A stretch of 64,000 nt of DNA from Glandiceps talaboti (Eukaryota > Hemichordata > Enteropneusta > Spengelidae): assembly GCF_964340395.1 (NCBI RefSeq), contig NC_135569.1, positions 1,062,501-1,126,500 on the forward strand, written 5' to 3'. Both the position numbers and the translations under genes were made by a program. Below, in pieces: positions 55,282 to 63,484 of this stretch. The notes beneath the pieces are model-generated. The model saw only the letters and a program-made list of their open reading frames with translations, had not been told where the DNA came from and did not search any database. Each line of letters opens with the position of its first letter. Positions within the stretch are counted from its first letter, which is position 1.

Positions 55282-58200
55282 GTAAGAAGCGTATCACTGC
55301 TACTGGGCCAGTTCCGTTGACGTTGTACCGTACACGGACATTTTCAAAACAGTCGGTCTGTTTATATGTAATCGCTTTTTGCACGTTTATAATGCAAAAC
55401 TCTCTCCAACTCTGTCCATAGACCCTCCACCCTGTCTATGCTCTGTCGAACGTCTATCGCATATGATTCAAACGCGCAAGCATTTGGGATTGTCAAAATA
55501 ACGTGGAAGTCTTGCGATGTGAACTCTGTAATGTACGACATGCCAGGCTTTGGCGCAACGTGTGGGTTAACCCACAGGTACTCGAATCAATCTGTATGAT
55601 TTAAAAAAAATATGTTTAGTCTTATTTACCATACAATGATACATATTTTTTTTAAAACCATACATATTGATTCGAGTACCTGTGGTTGCCCCTAGTCCTG
55701 CTTGCAGACGGTGCACGCACGCGTACGGGTCCATAAGGGCGTGTAATATTTCATAGATTGTTGTTTTCCTGGTCTACAGACTAAATATAAGTTCAACCTC
55801 TTGATTATATATTCGTATCTGTAAGGAAAAAAGAGAAGGGAGGACATCTTCTTTTGTTAACCTCTCAAATATGAACAAAACATGCACATTTGCCTAACAA
55901 AAACATACGTTGTATTTTTTTTCTCTCTTTCATTTCTATATATTTATTCAATATCTGTATAAACTGTATAAGTTCTGGTGAAATAAATTTCAATTCAATT
56001 CAATTCAAATTCAATTCAATTCAATTCAATACCTGCATGAACAATAGGTGCCAAATAAAGTTATACACTATCACTTAGGGCAAAAAATGCTTTTGTAATG
56101 AGAAAAATGGACCTTTTACAATAAGTGAGTGCTGTATAAAATCCTCTATGTCAGCGGCAAGTCAATAAGTGACATACAGTCAAAGTTCAGTGCTGATTGG
56201 CTGAGAAAGAGGCGTTGGCTGATGACATCAGATGACTGCTGCATTTCAAAATCAGGAAGCACGTCCCATCACTAAACCAGGCACCATGGATCGCAAAAAG
56301 TATTCGACAGCTTCCTGGCGAGTGTACTTGTACGAATTTGAATACAACTGCATTTTTATTGTGTCAAACTGTCAATCTATGTATATGGAATTGATTTCAA
56401 TTTTGGTGGCCCATAAAGTAGTGATTGTTTCCAGGGGCTTTCTTTACATAGGTGTAGTTTTGAACAGCCAATCAGCAATGAGCTGATTATTCAAAATAGC
56501 AAGACGTACAGAGGAGTTTATACAGGATCGTGTCTTGATGTCCCCCTTCTCTTTTTTCCTTATAGGTAGGAATATATAGTCAAAAGGTTGTTATATTTAG
56601 TCTGTAGACCAGGAAAACAACAATCTATTAAATATTACACGCCCTTATGCACGGGTCTAGAATTACTGACGTGACCCTCAACACAGAAGGAAGGAAGGTA
56701 CCTACTCAGTATGCAAGCAGGACTAGGTTGACCCGTGTACTGACCCACTTCAGAGGGTCAAGGGCAATGATCGATGAGGGGCGGTTGACTGTAGGGTATT
56801 AAAAAACAAGCCCTGGTAATACTGGTAGTGCAATATGCTGTTCCACATTATAGCATAGCTGACCTCTTGTGAAAGGTCAGTGTTCAACTTTGTCTGACAC
56901 ACATATGCAAATGATCTGGATTTTTTGTTTGTTGACAAAAATAACGCCTTGCACCACAGTCACATATGTATGTACCTTATTTGCATGATGACATCAGAGG
57001 GGCCTATTTTGTAGATCATGAAAATATCTGCTCATGACTACAATAGAGGTATTAACTAAATATCTCAATAATACATAGAAGTGTTGACATTTTGGGTATA
57101 ATAAAGACTAAGTTAAGTAGGCTTGAAAATTATTTGACATAATTGCATTATTTAGATTTTTCGTTTCTTTTCTTTTTTAGGTTATTGATTGTGGTGATCT
57201 ACTGGTAATGCCAGGTATAGTAGATAGTCATGTCCATGTCAATGAACCAGGTCGAACTGACTGGGAAGGCTATGAGACTGCAACTAAGGCTGCTGCTGCA
57301 GGGGGAATCACCACTATAACTGATATGCCATTGTAAGTAGACACTTGATGTATGCTACAATAACTGATATAGGTGCACCCAGCTATGGGGGTGCCACCAC
57401 TATAACTGATATGCCATTGTAAGTAGACACTTGATGTATGCTACAATAACTGATATAGGTGCACCCAGCTATGGGGGTGCCACCACTATAACTGATATGC
57501 CATTGTAAGTAGACACTTGATGTATGCTACAATAACTGATATAGGTGCACCCAGCTACGGGGGTGCCATCACTATAGCTGATATGCCATCGCCCAAAGTA
57601 AAACTTTCAGTATATTCAGCTGCAGGGGGTGTCACTGCAATAACTGATAATAGCAGGGCTTGAAATTAACAGTAGTCTTGTGTCCAAAGACTATCAATTC
57701 TTGTCATGGGGCTACCATAACTTGTAGCTGCATGGTAGCCCACTCAGGCTAACACTGATTATGCATGGTTTCAAGGATGGAAGATTTATGGACATTCTTT
57801 TAATAACACACACACACATTTCCAATAGAGGAACTCTGTTTTCAGTTCAGGAATATGAGACTATTAGTCACCATCCTTGGGATACCAATTTCTGAAATTG
57901 GGGAAAAAGTTAATTTCAAGCCTTGATTACCATTGTCAGTAGACTTTGCTGTGGCAGTCGTAGATTTTTCTAAACTCTAGGCATACTCAGCTGCAGGGGG
58001 TGTTATCACTATTATTGATATGTCATTGTAAATAGTGAGTCCTAAACTCCATCAACAGCAAGGGGTGCACCACTGTAACTGTTATGTAGTTGGTACTCCT
58101 AAGGCCTAAAAAAATAATTGTTTGGTTCCGGTTACCCAACCCCACCAAGCTTTTCACTGCTGACCCTGAACTTTTTTTTATGTATTTAAGAAAAAAGATA

Positions 58201-60262
58201 ATAATAAAATCGCAAACAATTCTGAAGTCTCACAAGAAATAGTGGATGTGGAAACTGACATCAACTTAAAAAGACATTTTAAATATAAAACTGTTCTGTA
58301 ATGGCTGTACATTTGATCGGAAGAAATAAGTAACACAGAGACCATTTGGAAAACAATGGAAAACACAACTACCTGAACTAGACACTCACATATGAAAAAA
58401 AAGATACAATAAAAAATCTGCCTACCTCACACAATTGTTTTTATTAGGCCAAAGCTGTTGAGAGATATTTTGACTGTGAATAGAAATGTTCATTTGATAG
58501 TATGAACTCAAGAGTTCATTAACATTCCTTTTTTTCAGTCTTTTTTATATATATGTTTAGTAATCAATAAGTACTTCTGGCCTCTGGCCCAGAGTACAAT
58601 CTCAAAAAAAGTCCAGATATTACGTCTATCAAAGGTCAAAGGTACAAGACATACATTAATTAAAGGAGTATAATACAAAAATTAACAATAGGAAATTTCT
58701 GTACTTATTCCAAGTCTTGTAGAAAGAATGCTCTTTTTTCAAAAGCATAAAATAAATATCTTGAACAGTTTTTTATAACAGTAGGATTTCAATTGTTCAT
58801 AAACCTCAAAAAATTATGATAGTGGATTTTATGTATACATCATAGGAATATACTTTTCTTTGAGTTCTTCATAAAGAGGACAAACAAATATAAAGTGTTT
58901 CTCATCTTCAATGGTATCCAGGCACACTGGACATAACCTGTCTTTGTGTTGGATCCCCAAATGTCTGCCCTTTTCAATCATAAGACTGAGCAGAAACTCT
59001 AAACTTTAATATGGTTAAACGAAAAATAGGTTTCATCTGAATCGTAAGGTACAACTCTAGGATTAACTTTATGTTTCAAATACTTTATAGCTACGCAACC
59101 TATCAAATGAACCAACAATATCACACCAGTTCTGAAAATCAATATCCAGACAGCGTTGACGGAAATTGATGACAAATAAGTTTTCATCTCCAACCCCTTG
59201 ATTGTACCATGTTTCAGCAAAACCGTACATAAATAGAATTGATTTTAAGATTTTTCACCCAACATTCTTTGTTGGCATTTGCCAAAGTACACTTTAAACG
59301 ATAGCAATGTAAAACATAACAGCTTTGAGTCATGTTTAGAATTCTGAGCCACTATTTTAACTTTTAACCAATCATAATGCTCTTAAAGTTGGATGGCCTA
59401 ACTCTCCATGTATACACACTGCTATGATTTCTGTGATGAAAGTAAAAATTTACAAAACTTAATCTGAATATTTTCAATGGCTTGTCCTTCAAGATAACCT
59501 GTCTTATCTCATTTCCATAGTGCAAGATTGCCCAAATTTTGGTGTCAAATATTTTAAAACACGGTGGAATTTGCACTTGGCCCAATTTTCTAAGGTTGAT
59601 CATTAGAGCATGCATAGCTTTAGATGCTTGCTCAGCCAATTTGTTTTTTATCGACATAATCCAATATAAACTCTATTGGCATGTGATCTGATTCAGTTCT
59701 ACAACCAACTTTTAAAACCAGACATGTCATCGAAAATATTGTGTGAAACTACAAGATAGTCTACTACACTTGCACCATTGTGTGAAATGCAAGTAAAATT
59801 ACCCTCATAATCTGTAGCTTTGCGACCATTTACAATATGCATGGAAACAGATCTACACATATTCAATAGAATGCTCCCAAAATCATTTGTTTCTTTGTCG
59901 CAATTACTACGAACACCTACATCTGTGTCTACATTGTAATAGTCTCAGACAGGTACATACATACATGCCATTGTCATTGTTAACAGAATAACACATCACC
60001 AGTATGAGCATTGAAATCTATTAAAATGACCCTATGGATGAGGATTGAATTAATTTATAAAACTATTTTATCATGGCTTCCTACTTGAAAAATCAATGTG
60101 AAACAACATAGACCAAGTCTGTGTTTGTAAATCAATATAGTGCAAAAAACTGAAAAATGTATAAAAAGTTTGTTATTGTACATAAAGATAAAGATAAAGT
60201 AAACATTTGTATAGCGCCAAAATCCAAAAATAAAAATTGTTCAGAGGCGCTTCACAAAATAT

Positions 60263-60309
<47 letters not shown>

Positions 60310-63060
60310 TTCCATAAAATACACAAAGTCTAAATTACGCAATGGAAAAGAAAATGTTCCACAAATGTTCCTTATGTCTAAAAAAATCAAAAATAAGTTT
60401 TAGTTCAGATAATACGCTTAGAAATACGCTTCTCTAAAAAGGTAAGTCTTGATACTCCCTTTAAAAGATGACACTGTTTGACATTGTTTGATTTCCTGTG
60501 GTAATTTATTCCATAGTTCTGGTGCAGCAGTAACAAACGCACGTTTTCCATAAGTATGTTGAGCTGGGTTAATTGTGAGAAGAAATTTGTCCTTTGACCG
60601 AAGTTCGCGTACAGGCTCATACCGATTGAGTAGATTTGATAGATATGGCGGTGCTAAGCCATGCAGTGCCTTGAACGTAATCAGAAGAAGCTTGAACTTA
60701 ATTCGTTGCTGTATTGGAAGCCAGTGAAGTTTGAACAGTACGGGTGTTATGTGGTTTGTCTTCTTGGTCCTGGTGATTAATCGCGCACATGTATTTTGAA
60801 CACACTGTAATTTCCGCAGATACTTGAGTGGTGTACCATGTAAGAGGGCATTGCAATAGTCAAGTCTGGATGTTACAAATGCATGAATTAACATCTTTAC
60901 TGCATCTTCAGAGAGATATGGTTTTATTTTACTGATGTTTCTTATATGATAATATGCGGCCTTGCAGACTTGGTTGACTTGATTTTCCATGGACATTCGG
61001 CTGTCAAGAGTTGTTCCAAGGTTTCTAACTGCAGTGGATGACTGTATCTGGATTCCTCCAATTTTCATGGTTGGTTTATCAAGTTTACTGATATTTTTAC
61101 TTGAACCAAAGAAAAGTAACTCTGTTTTATCCGGATTTAGTTTCAGCAGGTTTTCATTCATCCATCTTTGGATACATAGTACACAGTGTTCCATACGCAA
61201 TATGTTATTGTCCATGTCTTTTAACTTGAAACACAGATAGAGTGTGGAGTCATCTGCATAGAAATGAAAATCTATGTTGTTCTCTCTTAGTAAGTCACCA
61301 AGTGGAGATGTGTAAATTGTAAACAGTATCGGGCCAAGTACTGATCCCTGGGGAACACCATACTGGAGAGTGTGACATTTTGATGATGTATCATTTACTT
61401 GTACTGTCTGTTGACGATTTCTGAGGTATGACTCGATCCATGATAATGCAGTTCCTGTAATACCCATACGATTTTGTAGCCGAGAGATAAGGATAGAATG
61501 GTCCACAGTATCGAAAGCTGCAGAGAGATCAAGCAGTACCATCATCACGATTTTACCATTGTCAAGTGCTGAAAGAATGTCATTTTGTACCCGGAGAAGT
61601 GCTGTTTCTGTACTGTGGTGTGTCTTGTAAGCAGATTGCATGGGTTCATCTAACTTGTTAGAGTGTAGATGATCATTGATCCTCGTCGCAACGACTTTCT
61701 CAATTGTTTTCGACAGGAATGAGAGGTTGGATACTGGTCTGTAGTTCTTCATTATTTCTGGATCAAGATTTTGTTTCTTTAGTAGTGGCTTGACTATGGC
61801 AGTTTTTAACTTGTCAGGTACACATCCAGTAGAGAGTGATAAGTTGACAATGTTGACATACTACAAACATTTTACATATTTATTAATTTTCTGTAATTTT
61901 ATTAAGTTACAAACACAGACTTGGCATATGTTGTTTCACATTGATTTGTCAAGTAGGAAGCCATGATAAAATTGTTTCATAAATTAAAAATCCAAAATAA
62001 ATACTCAGTTGTTATCCATGTGGTCACTTTAACATTAAATTTTTCATTCTGTCTGTTTGACAGTCAACCCAAACAACCAGAAAGAATAAGAACAACCCGA
62101 ATTCTGACTGTGATTCTGTCCTTGCCTGAAGTTTTCATAGGAATTTGACAAATTTGTTTTTATTTGACTTTAGAAACAGTATTCCATCCACTACAACTAT
62201 GGATGCTTTTAATTTTAAGATGGAACATGCCAAAAACCAGTGTTATGTAGATGTTGCATTCTGGGGTGGTGTTGTACCAGGTAATCAGGTAATTTCAGAT
62301 AAAAGTTTTTCTCTGTAGTTCTGGTGACTTTTTAAATAGAATTGTTTCTGGTCAGCGCGTGCATCACTTCAATACCCTAGTGTCGGTCTTTTTTTGTGTG
62401 TGTTTGTCCAGCCCATGCAGTCTGGAGATCCGAGGGGGAAACACAAAAATAACCCTCCCTACTTCAGTTAAGACAACTGCAGAGCCAATTATGAACAAGC
62501 AAATGACATCTACCCCACATACACACTTGCTCTAAAGTACTAAATAAAAAGAACAGTAACTGCCATAAATAGTAGATTTAGTGACAGGTTTGTTGAGATT
62601 TAAAAAAAAAAATTGAGTCGTCGCAACATTTTAGACAAACTGTCCTGACCAGAAACAATTCTATTTTTTGGCCTTAGAAACCAATTTCCCTGAAACTAGA
62701 TGTTGTACACGTACAAAACTCCTCAGTTGCCATAAATCTTCTCCATGGTCCTTTTGAAATAATGACAACATAACTTTGGGTGTTCACCTTGACATTGATG
62801 AATGTCTATTTTTAGCCAACGTCATTGAAGAAGCACCATACCATGGATTATACATTGTATTTACTTTTCTAACATCTGAAAATTCTGGGGTTTTTTTTCT
62901 GTTTGCCATACAGTTTGAACTCAAACCAATGATCAGTGCTGGAATTGCGGGATTTAAGTGTTTCCTTATCTTTAGTGGAGTTGATGAATTCCCACATGTA
63001 TCGGAAGCTGATCTACACCAGGCTATGAAACAACTACAGGGAACCGACAGTGTCTTATTG
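55150..63060 (+). CDS. Allantoinase, N-terminal 182 residues in four exons (gene continues past the right edge)
   Basis: Allantoinase hydrolyses (S)-allantoin to allantoate in purine degradation; it is an amidohydrolase of the dihydroorotase/hydantoinase superfamily with a binuclear metal centre. Joined exons are 55150-55281, 57181-57332, 62174-62288 and 62914-63060, with GT-AG introns and consistent phases (0, 2, 0, 0). Residues 1-44 form the start of the small beta domain. [20 protein letters not shown] spans 55-74 and carries the HxH metal ligands His61 and His63. Residues 84-95 ([12 protein letters not shown]) and 97-103 (SIPSTTT) are typical allantoinase. GFKCF at 146-150 carries Lys148, expected to be carboxylated and to bridge the metals. 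Family members are about 450-480 residues, so the C-terminal 60 percent, with the remaining histidines and the aspartate, is missing here. The start was chosen because the ATG opens the frame just after in-frame stops and begins [12 protein letters not shown]. Related hydantoinases and dihydropyrimidinases fit less well (they lack this [10 protein letters not shown] form). Confidence 0.95.
55572..55685. repeat. 114-bp hairpin in intron 1
   Basis: Left arm begins CCACAGGTACTCGAATCAAT (55572). The right arm ends ATTGATTCGAGTACCTGTGG (55685), exactly complementary over the outer 20 bp. The arms extend to about 43 bp with only a few mismatches (TAAAAAAAATATG against CATATTTTTTTTA), leaving a loop of about 27 bp. 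Likely a small MITE or a recent inverted duplication. Confidence 0.9.
55690..56730. mobile_element. Large inverted-repeat element, left arm interrupted by a LINE tail
   Basis: The termini CCTAGTCCTGCTTGCA (55691-55706) and TGCAAGCAGGACTAGG (about 56712-56727) are exact complements. Inner arms pair at high identity: 55728-55845 (ATAAGGGCGTGTAATATTT.., TGTTGTTTTCCTGGTCTACA, GGAAAAAAGAGAAGGG) with 56538-56665. Further inside, TGCTGATTGGCTG near 56193 pairs with CAGCCAATCAGCA near 56466, with CTGTATAAAATCCTCT (about 56131) against its partner near 56510-56525. Arms are asymmetric because roughly 55855-56100 carries an extra LINE 3' end. It resembles a non-autonomous TIR DNA transposon; superfamily not assigned and no unambiguous target duplication. 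Confidence 0.8.
55860..56035 (+). mobile_element. LINE 3' end inserted in the inverted-repeat element
   Basis: Ends GTTCTGGTGAAATAAATTTC followed by about nine AATTC-type steps with one slip. The terminal block is the same as at 54239-54285. It lies only in the left arm of the surrounding inverted repeat, so it post-dates that element. The left boundary is approximate. Confidence 0.65.
57181..57332 (+). CDS. Allantoinase coding exon 2 (metal-binding HxH)
   Basis: Acceptor TTCTTTTCTTTTTTAG ends at 57180; donor GTAAGT begins 57333. Encodes residues 45-94 and two bases of codon 95. Contains the [14 protein letters not shown] signature. Its last 30 bp or so, with the donor, are duplicated downstream at 86-bp intervals. 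Confidence 0.95.
57305..57600 (+). repeat. 86-bp tandem repeats that duplicate the end of allantoinase exon 2
   Basis: CACCACTATAACTGATATGC then CATTGTAAGTAG, i.e. the last coding bases of exon 2 plus the donor, occurs at the true exon (ending 57332) and again with donors at 57419 and 57505. A fourth, decayed copy ends CCATCGCCCAAAG (about 57586). The period is exactly 86 bp. Use of the second or third donor as a simple exon extension would give an immediate in-frame TAA after Leu95, so the first donor must be the productive one. Confidence 0.95.
57615..58100 (+). repeat. Older relics of the exon-2-end repeat in intron 2
   Basis: CAGCTGCAGGGGGTGTCACT..AATAACTGATA near 57619, CAGCTGCAGGGGGTGTTATC..ATTGATATGTCATTGTAAATAG near 57988-58035 and GGGGTGCACCACTGTAACTG near 58063 all resemble GCTGCAGGGGGAATCACCAC..TGATATGCCATTGTAAGTAG of exon 2. 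They seem to be older, decayed duplicates; 57660-57980 between them is otherwise unremarkable. Confidence 0.6.
58540..60049 (-). mobile_element. Internally deleted LINE: endonuclease joined to C-terminal region
   Basis: Minus strand, reading from 60049 leftwards. An AP-endonuclease domain shows DFNAHTG (about 59998-60019), [10 protein letters not shown] (about 59754-59785) and SDHMPIEF (about 59669-59694), with several stops and frame shifts. The sequence then passes directly at about 59655 to the post-RT region ([24 protein letters not shown]; 59364-59657) and later a zinc-knuckle block [14 protein letters not shown] (about 58900-58945). The reverse-transcriptase domain, normally between these parts, is absent, so this is a deletion derivative. 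The putative 3' tail reaches about 58540. Same general family type as the remnant at 19255-20340. Confidence 0.8.
58890..60045 (-). pseudogene. LINE ORF2 remnant without reverse transcriptase
   Basis: Coding remains of the element at 58540-60049. The stretch from 59657 to 59364 is open for 97 codons; the next, 59220 to 58999, is open in another frame; upstream endonuclease blocks are interrupted by stops (for example after DVLFC near 59985). Catalytic-core residues Asp-Asn of DFN and Asp-His of SDH are still recognisable; the canonical Gly before DFN is replaced by Ile. Non-functional. Confidence 0.75.
60050..60172. repeat. Left arm of inverted repeat flanking the L2 LINE
   Basis: TTAATTTATAAAACTATTTT, ATCATGGCTTCCTACTTGA and ATCAATGTGAAACAACATA are the reverse complement, with few mismatches, of 61863-61986. 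Identity is near complete over the outer 75 bp and weakens inward. The arm starts exactly where the LINE remnant at 58540-60049 stops. Confidence 0.9.
60177..61860 (-). mobile_element. 5'-truncated L2/CR1-superfamily LINE
   Basis: Contains an intact reverse-transcriptase-to-C-terminus frame (60418-61860) and a 3' untranslated end with a TGGATTTTGGCGCTATACAAA block and a (TTTATC)n tail at about 60181-60200 on the minus strand. A 41-base A-run (60267-60307; T-run on the element's strand) lies in the 3' UTR. The 5' end is cut at 61860, where the right inverted-repeat arm begins, so endonuclease and ORF1 are missing. Confidence 0.92.
60418..61860 (-). CDS. LINE reverse transcriptase, L2/CR1 type, 5'-truncated open frame (480 codons)
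   Basis: Minus-strand frame without stop from 61860 to the TAA at 60418. The protein begins inside ORF2 ahead of the RT palm; an ATG is available at residue 37. Motifs, numbered from the truncation: NYRPVSNL 39-46; [12 protein letters not shown] 110-121 with the first catalytic Asp; [10 protein letters not shown] 168-177; FYADDSTLY 200-208 with the catalytic [16 protein letters not shown] further on; and the C-terminal block [57 protein letters not shown]. This combination is the L2/CR1 superfamily LINE C-terminus. All catalytic residues look intact and no frameshift is seen, so the insertion is fairly young, but lack of the endonuclease means it cannot act alone. Confidence 0.93.
   Translation of the reverse strand, partial: YVNIVNLSLSTGCVPDKLKTAIVKPLLKKQNLDPEIMKNYRPVSNLSFLSKTIEKVVATRINDHLHSNKLDEPMQSAYKTHHSTETALLRVQNDILSALDNGKIVMMVLLDLSAAFDTVDHSILISRLQNRMGITGTALSWIESYLRNRQQTVQVNDTSSKCHTLQYGVPQGSVLGPILFTIYTSPLGDLLRENNIDFHFYADDSTLYLCFKLKDMDNNILRMEHCVLCIQRWMNENLLKLNPDKTELLFFGSSKNISKLDKPTMKIGGIQIQSSTAVRNLGTTLDSRMSMENQVNQVCKAAYYHIRNISKIKPYLSEDAVKMLIHAFVTSRLDYCNALLHGTPLKYLRKLQCVQNTCARLITRTKKTNHITPVLFKLHWLPIQQRIKFKLLLITFKALHGLAPPYLSNLLNRYEPVRELRSKDKFLLTINPAQHTYGKRAFVTAAPELWNKLPQEIKQCQTVSSFKGSIKTYLFREAYF
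61863..61986. repeat. Right arm of inverted repeat flanking the L2 LINE
   Basis: Reverse complement of 60050-60172 (TTGTTTCACATTGATTTGTC, AAGTAGGAAGCCATGATAAA). With the left arm it would be a hairpin of about 250 bp if the LINE were absent, implying the L2 landed near the centre of a pre-existing palindromic element. Confidence 0.9.
62174..62288 (+). CDS. Allantoinase coding exon 3
   Basis: Acceptor TTGACTTTAG ends at 62173; donor GTAATT begins 62289. Completes Leu95 and encodes residues 96-133 ([12 protein letters not shown] to GGVVPGNQ). Confidence 0.92.
62289..62913 (+). other. Allantoinase intron 3
   Basis: 625 bp, GTAATT...TACAG. More than half of it is the MITE at 62334-62680; the remaining 230 bp show nothing specific. 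Confidence 0.9.
62334..62680. mobile_element. MITE with perfect 22-bp terminal inverted repeats
   Basis: The left terminus at 62334-62355 (AAATAGAATTGTTTCTGGTC plus AG) is the exact reverse complement of 62645-62666. The interior matches the copy at 29094-29405. Shared sequence continues a little past the right repeat (TTTTTTGGCCTTA), so the true right end may lie at about 62677. A clear target duplication is not visible (both flanks are T-rich). No coding capacity; about 335-345 bp. Confidence 0.88.
62914..63060 (+). CDS. Allantoinase coding exon 4 (carboxylysine)
   Basis: Acceptor TTGCCATACAG ends at 62913; donor GTATGT begins 63061. 49 codons, residues 134-182, with GFKCF (Lys148) and FPHVSEADL. 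No further exon is recognisable before 64000. Confidence 0.92.
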
Positions 63061-63484
63061 GTATGTGTTTTTTTTAGCTCTGCTTCCCAACACAACTACA
63101 AATACCCAGGGTACATCACATTGACATTCACAAAATTCAACAAGCCATTTGTCGTCTCAGGGCAGATCTCACAAAATCCTATGGAGTGCATAGCAACCAC
63201 GCTAGGGTGGTCAAGCTGAAGTGTCAAATGCATAGCAACACCATTGTTCTCAATGTCATTGCACGTAATAAGTACATGATAGATCAAATGAAGTAATCTT
63301 TAAAAGTATGGATGTAAAACGCTGTGCATATGGGGAATGTAAGTCGCCGACTTGCAGGGGTTTCATTAACTGCCATCAGGCAGAGATTTATGGCCGTCTG
63401 GGCACGGATGAAGAGCCAGTTGAAATTGACCTTGTTACCTTTATTTTGGCCTTGAAATCGGTTTCAACACAAACTTTTCAAAAT
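63061..63484 (+). other. Start of allantoinase intron 4
   Basis: Follows donor GTATGT at 63061. No further allantoinase exon is visible. A plus-strand frame from 63308 begins MDVKRCAYGECKS, loosely recalling the start of THAP-like zinc-finger proteins found in DNA transposons, but only about a dozen residues fit, so no call is made. Confidence 0.5.

Larger units (their letters stand above)
55282..57180 (+). other. Allantoinase intron 1
   Basis: 1.9 kb, GTAAGA...TTTTAG. Contains a hairpin (55572-55685) and a large inverted-repeat element (55690-56730), listed separately. The remainder (56731-57180) shows nothing recognisable. Confidence 0.9.
57333..62173 (+). other. Allantoinase intron 2
   Basis: 4.8 kb, GTAAGT...TTTAG. 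Order of contents: exon-derived 86-bp repeats; older relics; about 440 bp without recognised content (58101-58540); an internally deleted LINE (58540-60049); an inverted repeat enclosing an L2 LINE (60050-61986); 187 bp of plain sequence. Confidence 0.9.

Noticed and set aside
60989-61240. 83-codon plus-strand frame inside the L2 LINE
   Set aside because: Shadow of the minus-strand reverse transcriptase, which explains the region fully.
62776-63219. 147-codon plus-strand open frame spanning allantoinase exon 4
   Set aside because: Only 62914-63060 is exon; the flanks are intron, with acceptor TACAG and donor GTATGT, and the flanking residues do not fit allantoinase.
63308-63350. Possible start of a THAP-like zinc-finger transposon protein (MDVKRCAYGEC)
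   Set aside because: Only about a dozen residues resemble such proteins; the following sequence does not fit the domain.
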